From Planctomycetales bacterium 4484_113 (lineage in GTDB: Bacteria > 4484-113), in the NCBI GenBank assembly GCA_002050035.1, contig MVCR01000014.1, positions 1 through 33,662 on the forward strand: DNA of 33,662 nucleotides, in the 5' to 3' direction. The stretch's first letter is position 1; the number at the start of each line of letters is the position of its first letter. The translations under genes were made by a program, and so were the position numbers. Below, piece by piece: positions 25,625-33,662 of this stretch. Under the pieces are notes generated by a model. It was not told the DNA's origin, did no database searches, and was given only the letters and a program-made list of their open reading frames with translations.

Positions 25625-27535
25625 CTATGGAATCAATCTCAGCCCTTCCGCGAGAATCCTGTCCTCACCATAAAGTCGGAAGTAATAGACCGCTTCTGGC
25701 GTATATCCTGCCGCTTTCGCCACACGCGCCAGCTCCTTCTCATCGGTTATCTTCGCGAAATACCCCTCCCACGGCTCGAAGTCGCGGAAGATCGGCAGCA
25801 TCAGCTCGCTGCTGACAGGCGCGGCATATGGCGGCGGCACCTCCAGCCGCAGATACCTTCTGAACTCCGGCGTCTTCAGAGTCCCCCACTTCAGAAGCAT
25901 CTCGCGAAGCTGCTCCGGCGTGAACGCCACCCGCAGCCACTGCTCCATAGAGTCGATTCGCTCAATGCCCAGCCCCATAAACCACGAAAGCGCCGAATCC
26001 TCGCCGCTGAGAAGCCCGACGATGGTCGCCTTATCGTATGCGGCGAGTTCGGAAAGCGGTTGAAGCGGGTCGCGCAGAGGAAGCCCCTCCACTGTGTCCA
26101 GCGCACCCATCGGTAGGTCGCCCCTGCGCAGCCTCTCAACTTCAGTATCGCTGAAGTGCGCTCCCGAAACTGAGTATTTCGCCGTCACCGGATAGAACGC
26201 CAGCGCCTCCTCCCGCAGCAGAATCTCCGCCACTTCCTGGTCGCTCCTTGCGGCTAGCCACTCCTCGTAGTTGGCCATCCGCGCCTTTAGCCGCTCTCGT
26301 CGCTCCTTCCAGCGGGTGCGGTATTTCGGGTCTTTGCCCTGGTAGGTCAGCGGCGCGGGTGGCCAGCTATTGCGCCATCTGGGCAGCAACCCTTCGGCGA
26401 TGACCGAGCCTTCTTTCTCACCATAGAGTCGGAAGTAATACCAGGAAACATCGGACAAATCCCAAATGTGTCCCGGCTCTGCGGGAACGAATCGCCCATA
26501 CGTCCATGAGCGTAGCAGGACCATCCCGGCTTGCTCCACCGCCTGATTTATCGCCGCGACCGCCTCCGGCTCGGTGATTCGACGCACGTAACCGTCTCCC
26601 CGCGAGTATGTGGGATGATCCGGCTCGAACACGCGGCGACTCACCGGACTCGCGTAGCGCGTTAGATGATTCCGGGCGAACCAGCGCTCGTATTCCGCAC
26701 GAGTGAATGCGCTTTCGGCAAGGATGGCATCGCCGCCTAGCCCACCCTCGTTCTTCAGGCACTCCAAAGCGCTCACTTCCCTGAGCTTGCGGCGTTGCAG
26801 CACCCAAATCGTCGCTTCAATTGGACCCCAGATATAGTTATCTCCGGTCTGACCTCCCAGGTAGTTCTGATAGGGGAAGTACGGCCAGAGCAGCGCACGC
26901 TCCGCCGGCGTTAGCTCATCAATCGGCTTCACCGGCGAGTCAAGCGGCAAGCCTTCAACCTCGGTCAGTATCCCCCGAATCGGCTTCCACCCATACTGCC
27001 TCCACGAAAGCGAGAACTGCCGGTCCGCTTCCACCTCTTCCTCCGTCAAAAATGCCCCGCTCCAGGACTTCGCAGAGCCGGCAATCTTCGTTTCCTCAGC
27101 CATCACATCAGCGACGTTGCGATACTGCACGGCGAACTCCTCCGGGAGCTCCATCGCCATCAGGCGATTGATGTACTTCTGCTCAATCCGTGCTTCGAAT
27201 ATGTCTTCGATTAGCGGGATGAACTTCTCCTCCCAGACCTCCTGCCAGCTTTGCGAGGAGTGACCGGTAACCGTCAGCAAGCCCCGCCCCAGCTCGAAGC
27301 CGAGCATTCGCACCTCACCTTCTCTCGGCAGTGGAAGCAACAGAGCGACGATGACCAGCACTCCAAAGCCAAGAACCAGCCGCCTGCGGAGTCCTCGCCT
27401 GCGACTCCATCGCCCGCAAACTTCTCCAGCTCTGTCGAGCGTCATTTCGGCGGTGTTCAGCGTCGCGCTCCCACTATAAGAGATCCGCATGCGGTCCAGC
27501 GCGGCATCCACCAGTTGCCCGTTCTCACGCTTCAT
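25625..27535 (-). CDS. Single-pass membrane protein with two copies of the same unassigned module; candidate partner or anti-sigma of the ECF factor
   Basis: About 50 aa cytoplasmic tail, TM LVLGFGVLVIVALLLPL, then YASPVSRRVFEPDHPTYSRGDGYVRRI...YYFRLYGEKEGSVIAEGL and YAAPVSSELMLPIFRDFEPWEGYFAKI...YYFRLYGEDRILAEGL. Start overlaps the end of the sigma gene. Confidence 0.75.
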   Translation of the reverse strand: MKRENGQLVDAALDRMRISYSGSATLNTAEMTLDRAGEVCGRWSRRRGLRRRLVLGFGVLVIVALLLPLPREGEVRMLGFELGRGLLTVTGHSSQSWQEVWEEKFIPLIEDIFEARIEQKYINRLMAMELPEEFAVQYRNVADVMAEETKIAGSAKSWSGAFLTEEEVEADRQFSLSWRQYGWKPIRGILTEVEGLPLDSPVKPIDELTPAERALLWPYFPYQNYLGGQTGDNYIWGPIEATIWVLQRRKLREVSALECLKNEGGLGGDAILAESAFTRAEYERWFARNHLTRYASPVSRRVFEPDHPTYSRGDGYVRRITEPEAVAAINQAVEQAGMVLLRSWTYGRFVPAEPGHIWDLSDVSWYYFRLYGEKEGSVIAEGLLPRWRNSWPPAPLTYQGKDPKYRTRWKERRERLKARMANYEEWLAARSDQEVAEILLREEALAFYPVTAKYSVSGAHFSDTEVERLRRGDLPMGALDTVEGLPLRDPLQPLSELAAYDKATIVGLLSGEDSALSWFMGLGIERIDSMEQWLRVAFTPEQLREMLLKWGTLKTPEFRRYLRLEVPPPYAAPVSSELMLPIFRDFEPWEGYFAKITDEKELARVAKAAGYTPEAVYYFRLYGEDRILAEGLRLIP

Positions 27536-28049
27536 CGTCTTTCACCTCGCGTTCAGTCTCGGCGCGCAGGAGCTTCGCCAGCCGTCGCCGCGCCCGCACC
27601 AGCCGCATCTTCACCGCACCGACTCTCGCCCGCACGATCCGCGCCGTCTCGCGCACGCTGAAGCCCTCCAGCTCGTGGAGCATCAGTGCCTCGCGCTCTG
27701 CTCGCGGAAGCGCCGCCAGCATGCCGGCAAGCCATGCCTCATCAGAAGGGCTCATCATCCGCGTATCACTTGCGGGAACGTCGCCGGCGACACTCAAAGG
27801 CTCCACCTTTCGCAGCCGGTAGCGCCGCCACGCGCTCCGATAGCGATTCCGCATAATGGCGAAGAGCCAGGGACCGAACCTCTCTTGGTTACGCAGATGG
27901 CGGAATTTCTCAAGAGCCATCGCCACGCTTTCCGCCAGCAGTTCCTCACCGGCATCCTCGGCACCCGCGAGATAGCGGGCGAAGCGGCTGGCACGTGCGT
28001 GCACATCTCGGTAGAGCGTCATAAAGTCAGCCCGCGACTCGTCGCTCAC
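27525..28049 (-). CDS. ECF-type RNA polymerase sigma factor
   Basis: LYRDVHARASRFARYLAGAEDAGEELLAESVAMALEKF...RFGPWLFAIMRNRYRSAWRRYR (region 2); LPRAEREALMLHELEGFSVRETARIVRARVGAVKMRLVRARRRL (region 4). Confidence 0.92.
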   Translation of the reverse strand: MSDESRADFMTLYRDVHARASRFARYLAGAEDAGEELLAESVAMALEKFRHLRNQERFGPWLFAIMRNRYRSAWRRYRLRKVEPLSVAGDVPASDTRMMSPSDEAWLAGMLAALPRAEREALMLHELEGFSVRETARIVRARVGAVKMRLVRARRRLAKLLRAETEREVKDDEA

Positions 28050-28217
28050 ATCATCTCCCAGCGCCGTTCATTATGCACGACGCGCGAGACGGCTCGGTGG
28101 CAACGTCACTGGCACTGGAGAAAGGTCAGGGAGAAGCAAGCTCGCCGGCTCCATATACTGTGAGTTCCCCTCACCTGCCGGCAGCAGTCCGTTCGCGTGT
28201 TCGATAAGCGTGCGGCC

Positions 28218-28271
28218 TCTCACTTTGCACTTCGCGCTCCCCACCTCGCACTTCGCACTCTGCACTTCGCG
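28218..28271. repeat. Degenerate short-unit (GAAGTGC/AAAGTGC) intergenic repeat array
   Basis: Minus strand: GCGAAGTGCAGAGTGCGAAGTGCGAGGTGGGGAGCGCGAAGTGCAAAGTGAGAG. Confidence 0.6.
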
Positions 28272-28293
28272 TTGAAGACTTGCGACCGCGCCC

Positions 28294-29676
28294 CTATCCC
28301 ACTTCCGGCTCCGCCTGCGGCAGCTCAAGCTGACCGTCTTCCCCCTGGGGCGGCTCCACAACCTCTTCATCTTCATCCCTCGGCGCAAACGGAACGATGG
28401 GTCCTTCAGCAAACGCCGCCCGCACATCCTTCCGGTCGATGACCAGCGTAGATTCACGGTCCTGACGCGACGGCAGATCGTACATATAGTCCAGCAGGAG
28501 CTTCTCGGTAATGCTTCGGAGACCGCGCGCGCCGGTACCGCGCTTCTTCGCCAGGCGTGCGATCTCCCTCATCGCCCCGCGGGTGAACTTCAGCTCCACC
28601 CCGTCTTCGGAGAACATATACTGATACTGCTTGACCAGGGAGTTGGCGGGCTTGTAGAGAATCTCGATGAGCGCCCGCTCATCCAGGTCCTCCAGCGCTG
28701 CTATCACCGGCAGCCGCCCTACCAGCTCCGGTATCAGCCCGTACTTGATGAGGTCCTCCGGCTCGCAATGACGCAGCACTTCGTAGGCGCTCTCGCCCCG
28801 CGACACCGCCTCCAGGCTTTGCGCACGGAAGCCGATGCTGCGGTGCCCCAGCCGCCGCTCCACAATATTCTCCAGCCTGTTGAAGGTGCCACCGCAGATG
28901 AACAGGATGTTGCTGGTGTTTATCTGGATGAACTCGTCTTGCGGATGCTTGCGCCCTCCGTGAGGCGGCACATTCGCCACCGTGCCTTCAAGAATCTTCA
29001 AGAGCGCCTGCTGCACTCCCTCGCCGGAAACATCGCGCGTGATGGACGGATTTTCGCTCTTGCGGGCGATCTTATCCAGCTCATCGATGTAGATGATGCC
29101 GCGCTCGGTGCGAGCGAGGTGCTCCGCCGGACTGGCGTTCGGCGCCTGGGTCTGCGCCACCTGATAGAGCCGCAGCAGGATATTCTCCACGTCCTCACCC
29201 ACATAGCCCGCTTCGGTGAGCGTGGTGGCGTCGGCGATACCGAAGGGCACATCAAGAATCGAGGCGATCTTCTGCGCCAGCAGGGTCTTGCCGACACCGG
29301 TGGGGCCGATAAAGAGCACATTGGACTTCTGCAGCTCCACATTCGGACGCGTGAGCGATCCCACCCGTTTGTAGTGGTTGTAAACCGCCACCGCCAGCAC
29401 TTTCTTGGCGTAATCCTGCCGGATCACGTACTGGTCGAGGTAGCGCACGATTTCTGCGGGCGTGGGCAGCTCCTTGAGGGCGATTTTCGGCTCAACCTGG
29501 AACTTGGGCCCCTCCAGCAGCTCCTTGCAGATATTCACGCAGTCCTCGCAGATATAGACGCCGGGACCCTTGATCATGCGCACGTTATTCGCCGTCTGCT
29601 CCTGACCGCAGAAGCTACAACGCGGCGCGCCCGTATAGCGACTTCCCTTCCCCCGCTCATCGCCTTCCTTAGCCAT
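28294..29676 (-). CDS. clpX: ATP-dependent Clp protease ATP-binding subunit ClpX
   Basis: Zinc finger CSFCGQEQ...[33 protein letters not shown]...[90 protein letters not shown]. Confidence 0.97.
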   Translation of the reverse strand: MAKEGDERGKGSRYTGAPRCSFCGQEQTANNVRMIKGPGVYICEDCVNICKELLEGPKFQVEPKIALKELPTPAEIVRYLDQYVIRQDYAKKVLAVAVYNHYKRVGSLTRPNVELQKSNVLFIGPTGVGKTLLAQKIASILDVPFGIADATTLTEAGYVGEDVENILLRLYQVAQTQAPNASPAEHLARTERGIIYIDELDKIARKSENPSITRDVSGEGVQQALLKILEGTVANVPPHGGRKHPQDEFIQINTSNILFICGGTFNRLENIVERRLGHRSIGFRAQSLEAVSRGESAYEVLRHCEPEDLIKYGLIPELVGRLPVIAALEDLDERALIEILYKPANSLVKQYQYMFSEDGVELKFTRGAMREIARLAKKRGTGARGLRSITEKLLLDYMYDLPSRQDRESTLVIDRKDVRAAFAEGPIVPFAPRDEDEEVVEPPQGEDGQLELPQAEPEVG

Positions 29677-29682
29677 AGGGGA

Positions 29683-29691
29683 ATTATACCA
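29683..29691 (-). promoter_or_regulatory. Extended -10 (TGG-TATAAT), 6 nt before clpX ATG
   Basis: Minus strand: tggTATAATtcccctATGGCT. Confidence 0.65.
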
Positions 29692-29851
29692 CTCTCAGCA
29701 ATTGCGGCTGAGATAACGCGCCCTCAAGCCAGCCCAGAGTCACTGATCCGCCGTCATTGTCTATCGCAACTTGTATCACTTACGATTCTCGCCCCTTCAC
29801 TGCGCTGCATTTTCTTCAGGCGCACCCACAATCCCGTAAGTCAAGAGCGTC

Positions 29852-30061
29852 TTACTCCTCGCCGCGTTTCCCGCGCTTGCCCATGGCGCTATCAACCGTT
29901 CTTCCCACCAGCAATCGTCCCAGCTTCTTGTGTCCCACTTTCAGGTAGTGGCGCTTCCACAGTTCCGCCACCTCCTCCTTGGTCTGGCAGGCGTCAAGCT
30001 CCGCCTTCACCTGCTTCAGGTAGGCCTTTTCTTCTTCCGGATCAGCAAACACGTATGGCAT
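29852..30061 (-). CDS. Small charged protein (69 aa), unknown function
   Basis: MPYVFADPEEEKAYLKQVKAELDACQTKEEVAELWKRHYLKVGHKKLGRLLVGRTVDSAMGKRGKRGEE; good SD GGGAGG and upstream TAAAAT. Confidence 0.6.
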   Translation of the reverse strand: MPYVFADPEEEKAYLKQVKAELDACQTKEEVAELWKRHYLKVGHKKLGRLLVGRTVDSAMGKRGKRGEE

Positions 30062-30185
30062 AACTATCCTCCCGCTACCATTTTACGAGCCTTCTCGCGC
30101 GGCGTCAACGCTGCGTAGGAACGAAGCGACAACAAGCTTGTGCAGAGTCCAATCGCCCAAGCTGCGATAAGAATGCGTCTTCACC

Positions 30186-30191
30186 TATAAT
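30186..30191 (+). promoter_or_regulatory. -10 (TATAAT) 11 nt before nadA ATG
   Basis: TATAATagagtgcagatATGTCC. Confidence 0.5.
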
Positions 30192-30202
30192 AGAGTGCAG
30201 AT

Positions 30203-31216
30203 ATGTCCAACCTGCCAAACCAGGAGGCTTCCGGCAAGGCGACGGCTGCCACCGCTGCTCCCGACAGGGTAACTCCCGACCGCTTCACGCCGCCGGCACG
30301 CCTCGCCGATAACCCCACCGTGCGGCGCATCTATGAACTCAAGCGCGAGCTTAACGCCGTCATCCTGGCACACAACTATGTGCTCCCCGAAGTGCAGGAA
30401 ATCGGCGACTTTCTGGGCGACAGCCTGGGGCTGGCACGTCAGGCGGCGCAGACCGACGCCGACGTCATCGTTTTCGCCGGCGTTACCTTTATGGGCGAGA
30501 CCGCGAAGATTCTCAGCCCTGAGAAGCAGGTGCTGATGCCCACCCTCGATGCTCGCTGCCCGATGGCGGAGATGGTGCGCGCCCCGCAGGTTCTCGCGCT
30601 CAAGAAGAAGTACCCCGCCGCGGCAGTCGTTTCCTACGTGAACACGCTCGCCGAGGTGAAGGCTATCTCTGATGTCTGCTGCACTTCAGCCAACGGCATC
30701 CAGGTGGTTAATTCCGTGGAGGCTGATGAAATCATCTTCATCCCCGACCGCAGCCTGGGCGAGTATGTGCAGCGCCACACCAGGAAGAAGCTCCACTTCG
30801 CCGCCGGCTACTGCCCGACGCATCATCGCGTCTTCGCCGACGATATCCTCCGCCTGAAGCGCGAGCATCCACACGCCGCTGTGCTGGTGCATCCCGAATG
30901 CACCGGCGAGGTGATAGATGTCGCAGACCGTGTGGGTTCCACCGCGCAGATTGCGCGCTTCGTCGAGGAGATGAAGGAGAGCTTCGACACCTTCGTGATC
31001 GGAACCGAAGTCGGCATGCTCCACCGGCTCCAGCGCGATCATCCGGAGCTGACCTTCATCCTACCGGGACCGCTTGTGGTCTGCCCCGCGATGAAGCGCA
31101 ACACGCTCCGGCGTGTCGTTGATTGTATGGAGAAGTGCGCACCGGAGATAACCATACCCGAGGACATTCGCCAGCTCGCACTCGGCGCCGTCGAGCGCAT
31201 GCTCGCCGTGACGTAA
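30203..31216 (+). CDS. nadA: Quinolinate synthase NadA
   Basis: AVILAHNYVLPEVQEIGDFLGDSLGLARQAAQTDADVIVFAGVTFMGETAKILSPEKQVLMPTLDARCPMAEM; VHPECTGEV; TEVGMLHRL; CPAMKRNTL. Confidence 0.95.
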   Translation: MSNLPNQEASGKATAATAAPDRVTPDRFTPPARLADNPTVRRIYELKRELNAVILAHNYVLPEVQEIGDFLGDSLGLARQAAQTDADVIVFAGVTFMGETAKILSPEKQVLMPTLDARCPMAEMVRAPQVLALKKKYPAAAVVSYVNTLAEVKAISDVCCTSANGIQVVNSVEADEIIFIPDRSLGEYVQRHTRKKLHFAAGYCPTHHRVFADDILRLKREHPHAAVLVHPECTGEVIDVADRVGSTAQIARFVEEMKESFDTFVIGTEVGMLHRLQRDHPELTFILPGPLVVCPAMKRNTLRRVVDCMEKCAPEITIPEDIRQLALGAVERMLAVT

Positions 31217-31238
31217 TCGCACCTTCCACATTCTCTTC

Positions 31239-31275
31239 GCGTCGCGAACCGACAACTACCACTCGGTCGCGACGC
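31239..31275. terminator. Inverted repeat between convergent genes, possible terminator
   Basis: GCGTCGCGAaCCG ... CGGTCGCGACGC, 12-bp stem with one bulge; no strong T-tract. Confidence 0.35.
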
Positions 31276-31289
31276 TCCGAAGCAACTCC

Positions 31290-33425
31290 CTATTCCGTAA
31301 CCGTTATATCGAATTCCGCCAGATCGTCAAACAGGTTGTGCGCACCGCCGGTGGTGGAGGTGTAGTAGGTCGCGTCAATCGGGTCGCCGCCCTCGGTCTC
31401 CGAGTACTGGCTGATAAAGCGCACGTGGGCGGTTCCCGCGGAAACACCGACGAACTTGAAGTTGAAGACGTAGCCCGCACCACCGGCGTCAAAGGCATAG
31501 GTGCCGCCGTCGGGCAGAGCCCTTGCCTCAATGTACTTGCGGCCCGCAGGCACGTGCACGCCGTCCACCCAGTAGTCGGCATCGAAGGGACCGAAGGTGC
31601 TGTACTGGTCAGGCGTCGGCAGTATCTTCATATTCGCGGTGTCGAACAGCGCCCAGAAGTCATCCGCCGCATCCGGCGCGTCACCCCACAAACCAACGTT
31701 GTAGCTCGCAGTCGGGTCGATATCAAGCTTGTCATCGAACTCGATGCGAACCGACGGGAACTCCCGAACGTCTGCCGCCGAGTTGAAAAAGTACACTATC
31801 GCCCGAAGCTCCTCGCCGACTTTCACACTGTCGCCCACCACAGTCATGTTGATGGAGTTGTCGGCGCCGTGCTGCCCCTGCGCCATCACAGGAGAGGAAG
31901 CATCACCTTTCACTGGGGGATTCACTCCGTCATCCACCACGCATGAGGGCACCGCGCCGCCAGGCACATCCATCAGTATCCAGTTGTAAAGCTTCGAAAT
32001 CTGCGTGTACTGAGTCGTCGGCGCAACATCCGTGGGCACTAGTTCCCAGTATGGATTCGACATCATGAACCCGAAGTGGAACTCCAGGGGGTCACCATCA
32101 ATATCGTCGGCCACCGCGGTAACGGTGTCACCGGACACAGTGACTTCCACCGTTGGCGGATGATTCACCGAGCTGATATGCAGGGTGAAGGGGTAGCTGT
32201 CGCTGCCAGCAGCATTGGTCGCCGTGAGCGAAGCCGGGTAGTCAGTCGCGGTCTCTGACAGGGTCACCGTAACATCAGGCATATCCGTCTGCGGGGTGTT
32301 GGGGTTAGCACCCCCGCCGAAGTCCCAGTCGTAGGTGATGGGTTCATCACCGGTTACCGTGGCAGTGAATTTCATCTCTTGACCGGGAGAACCGCTGGTT
32401 GGCGAGACACTCGTAATCTCCGGCGCCACGCCTAGATGGATGACCTCATAGTGGAAGTCAAACGTGTCCTCCCCAATAGCATTGGTAGCGGTGACTGAGC
32501 CATCGTATTCACCCGCACTTCCCAGGGTCACCGAGACATAGGGCAGCTCCGTATCGGCTGTGGCAGGAGTCGCGCCGTCTCCCATCTCCCAGTGGAACGC
32601 CATCGGCTGGCTGCCGGTCACGGTTGCGACGAAATCAACCTCATCGCCTTCGTTGCCCGAATCCGGAGTCACGCCCGTGATTTCCGGCGGCGTGGCCGAA
32701 GCCTGCACCACATTGGACTCCGCACCTTCGTTGTCCTGCCCGTCAATAACCACCACCTTGAAGGCGTGATTCGTTGAGGCGTCCACCGAGTACTCAAACG
32801 ACAATTGTCCCCCGTCCTCAACCGCATCTGCCAGGGCAACCGTATCGAGAAGGTCAAAGGTCTCCGTCGGGCTGGTCGCTCCCTTGACGCGGTAGCCGGC
32901 GCAATCCACATTGAAGTTCGCCGCCAGCGGGGTCAGATCCATGATGTTGATCGTCCCGTCTCCGTTGCCGTCAATCGCCGCATACTCGGGATGCTCCGTC
33001 GTTGACTCGTTGAAATGCGCCGCCAGGGGCGTAAGGTCCATGATGTTAACAATCCCATCCAGGTTGTAGTCGCCGGTACTGCGATACTGCCATCTTAGGG
33101 TGAAGTAAGTTCCCGCACTCGGCGTAGCCGTAAGAGTAGGCGCGTCATCAGGCGGCTCCGAAACCAGTTTGCTTACGCCCCGTGCCCTCAGCTCGCCTGC
33201 GAGCGCATCTTTCAATCCCTGAAACACCGCCGCATCCACTCCCGGCGGCGGCGCGAGCTCATCAAGCTCCGCCAGTTGTTCCGCAACGGAAGAAGACACC
33301 TGCACAGACGGCGTGGACGGGCTCCTCCGCCTGCCGCAGGCAACCAGCAGTACACCAGCCAGGATGATAATCAAGACAATCGCCAGAGGAACCATTCCCC
33401 GGCGCCAGTTATGAATAAATCCCAT
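31290..33425 (-). CDS. Lipoprotein with N-terminal dockerin-like EF-hand pair, PKD domains and possible cohesin-like C-terminus; paralogue of 140..2773
   Basis: Lipobox VLLVAC; GDYNLDGIVNIMDLTPLAAHFNE, IDGNGDGTINIMDLTPLAANFN; PKD repeats EITGVTPDSGNEGDEVDFVATVTG..., EITSVSPTSGSPGQEMKFTATVTGDEPITYDWDFGGGANPNTP; SD GGAGG. Confidence 0.85.
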   Translation of the reverse strand: MGFIHNWRRGMVPLAIVLIIILAGVLLVACGRRRSPSTPSVQVSSSVAEQLAELDELAPPPGVDAAVFQGLKDALAGELRARGVSKLVSEPPDDAPTLTATPSAGTYFTLRWQYRSTGDYNLDGIVNIMDLTPLAAHFNESTTEHPEYAAIDGNGDGTINIMDLTPLAANFNVDCAGYRVKGATSPTETFDLLDTVALADAVEDGGQLSFEYSVDASTNHAFKVVVIDGQDNEGAESNVVQASATPPEITGVTPDSGNEGDEVDFVATVTGSQPMAFHWEMGDGATPATADTELPYVSVTLGSAGEYDGSVTATNAIGEDTFDFHYEVIHLGVAPEITSVSPTSGSPGQEMKFTATVTGDEPITYDWDFGGGANPNTPQTDMPDVTVTLSETATDYPASLTATNAAGSDSYPFTLHISSVNHPPTVEVTVSGDTVTAVADDIDGDPLEFHFGFMMSNPYWELVPTDVAPTTQYTQISKLYNWILMDVPGGAVPSCVVDDGVNPPVKGDASSPVMAQGQHGADNSINMTVVGDSVKVGEELRAIVYFFNSAADVREFPSVRIEFDDKLDIDPTASYNVGLWGDAPDAADDFWALFDTANMKILPTPDQYSTFGPFDADYWVDGVHVPAGRKYIEARALPDGGTYAFDAGGAGYVFNFKFVGVSAGTAHVRFISQYSETEGGDPIDATYYTSTTGGAHNLFDDLAEFDITVTE

Positions 33426-33561
33426 CTTGTATCACTCCTCCAAGATATTCCCGCAGGGCGGACGCACCTACGCCCTCTCCCGCGAGTCACTATAGTTTAC
33501 CATCAGTCGCAAATCTCACGGTCGTTTCAACCCTCAGTGTCCCGCTCAACTGCACCTGCGG

Positions 33562-33567
33562 TAGAAT
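33562..33567 (+). promoter_or_regulatory. -10 (TAGAAT) 9 nt before ATG of the terminal partial CDS
   Basis: TAGAATgacgacactATGCCC. Confidence 0.4.
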
Positions 33568-33576
33568 GACGACACT

Positions 33577-33662
33577 ATGCCCAAACTCACTCTCGGTCTC
33601 GTAGGTCTTGGTAACATCGGCAGCTATCTCGTTCGCGGCATCGGCGAACACAACCTGCCCTA
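33577..33662 (+). CDS. Partial N-terminus of an NAD(P)-binding Rossmann oxidoreductase (aspartate dehydrogenase NadX possible)
   Basis: MPKLTLGLVGLGNIGSYLVRGIGEHNLP, GxGxxG-type motif; runs off the window. Confidence 0.5.
   Translation, partial: MPKLTLGLVGLGNIGSYLVRGIGEHNLP

Noticed and set aside
28768-30063. Long + strand ORF (431 aa) antisense to clpX
   Set aside because: Fully explained by GC-rich codon bias opposite an unambiguous clpX; low-complexity HRR-type product without a recognisable family.
1-33662. CRISPR arrays, tRNA/rRNA genes, transposases, phage genes
   Set aside because: None seen by eye; the only repeats are the coding Gly-rich tract, the 82-bp duplication, REP-like palindromes and the degenerate short repeats listed above.

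Overview
A bacterial chromosomal window, GC-rich and about 90% coding on both strands. I saw no rRNA, tRNA, CRISPR array, transposase or phage gene. Recognisable genes in order: PKD/dockerin-like/propeller lipoprotein (-), CinA C-terminal/PncC-type amidase (+), trmO/tsaA (+), rarA/mgsA AAA+ ATPase (-), CPBP intramembrane protease (-), cdsA (+), rseP site-2 protease (+), SurA/PpiC-type foldase (+), M28 peptidase with PDZ (-), membrane and TPR proteins (-), AMIN/secretin-N-domain protein (+), an operon of pmbA/tldE + DUF92 + hydantoinase-A-like + small ORF (-), mono-haem cytochrome c-like lipoprotein (+), hut cluster hutI-fchA-hutH (-), ECF sigma factor with two paralogous extracytoplasmic proteins of unknown family (-), clpX (-), nadA (+), a second PKD/dockerin-like lipoprotein (-), and the 5' end of a nucleotide-binding oxidoreductase (+). 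Observations most worth a second look: (1) a roughly 180-240 aa module, present three times in two adjacent proteins beside an ECF sigma factor, that I cannot assign to a known family; (2) a recurrent 'TGN-TANNAT-N6-start codon' arrangement implying leaderless transcription for at least seven genes, including an identical 18-mer at trmO and pmbA; (3) three disrupted gene structures: a cdsA/rseP out-of-frame junction with no normal rseP start and no dxr between them, an M28 peptidase separated from its signal peptide by a stop/frame change, and a perfect 82-bp tandem duplication that frameshifts a small ORF; (4) dockerin-like EF-hand pairs apparently nested inside an FnIII-like domain. All family assignments come from reading motifs by eye; no database search was run.
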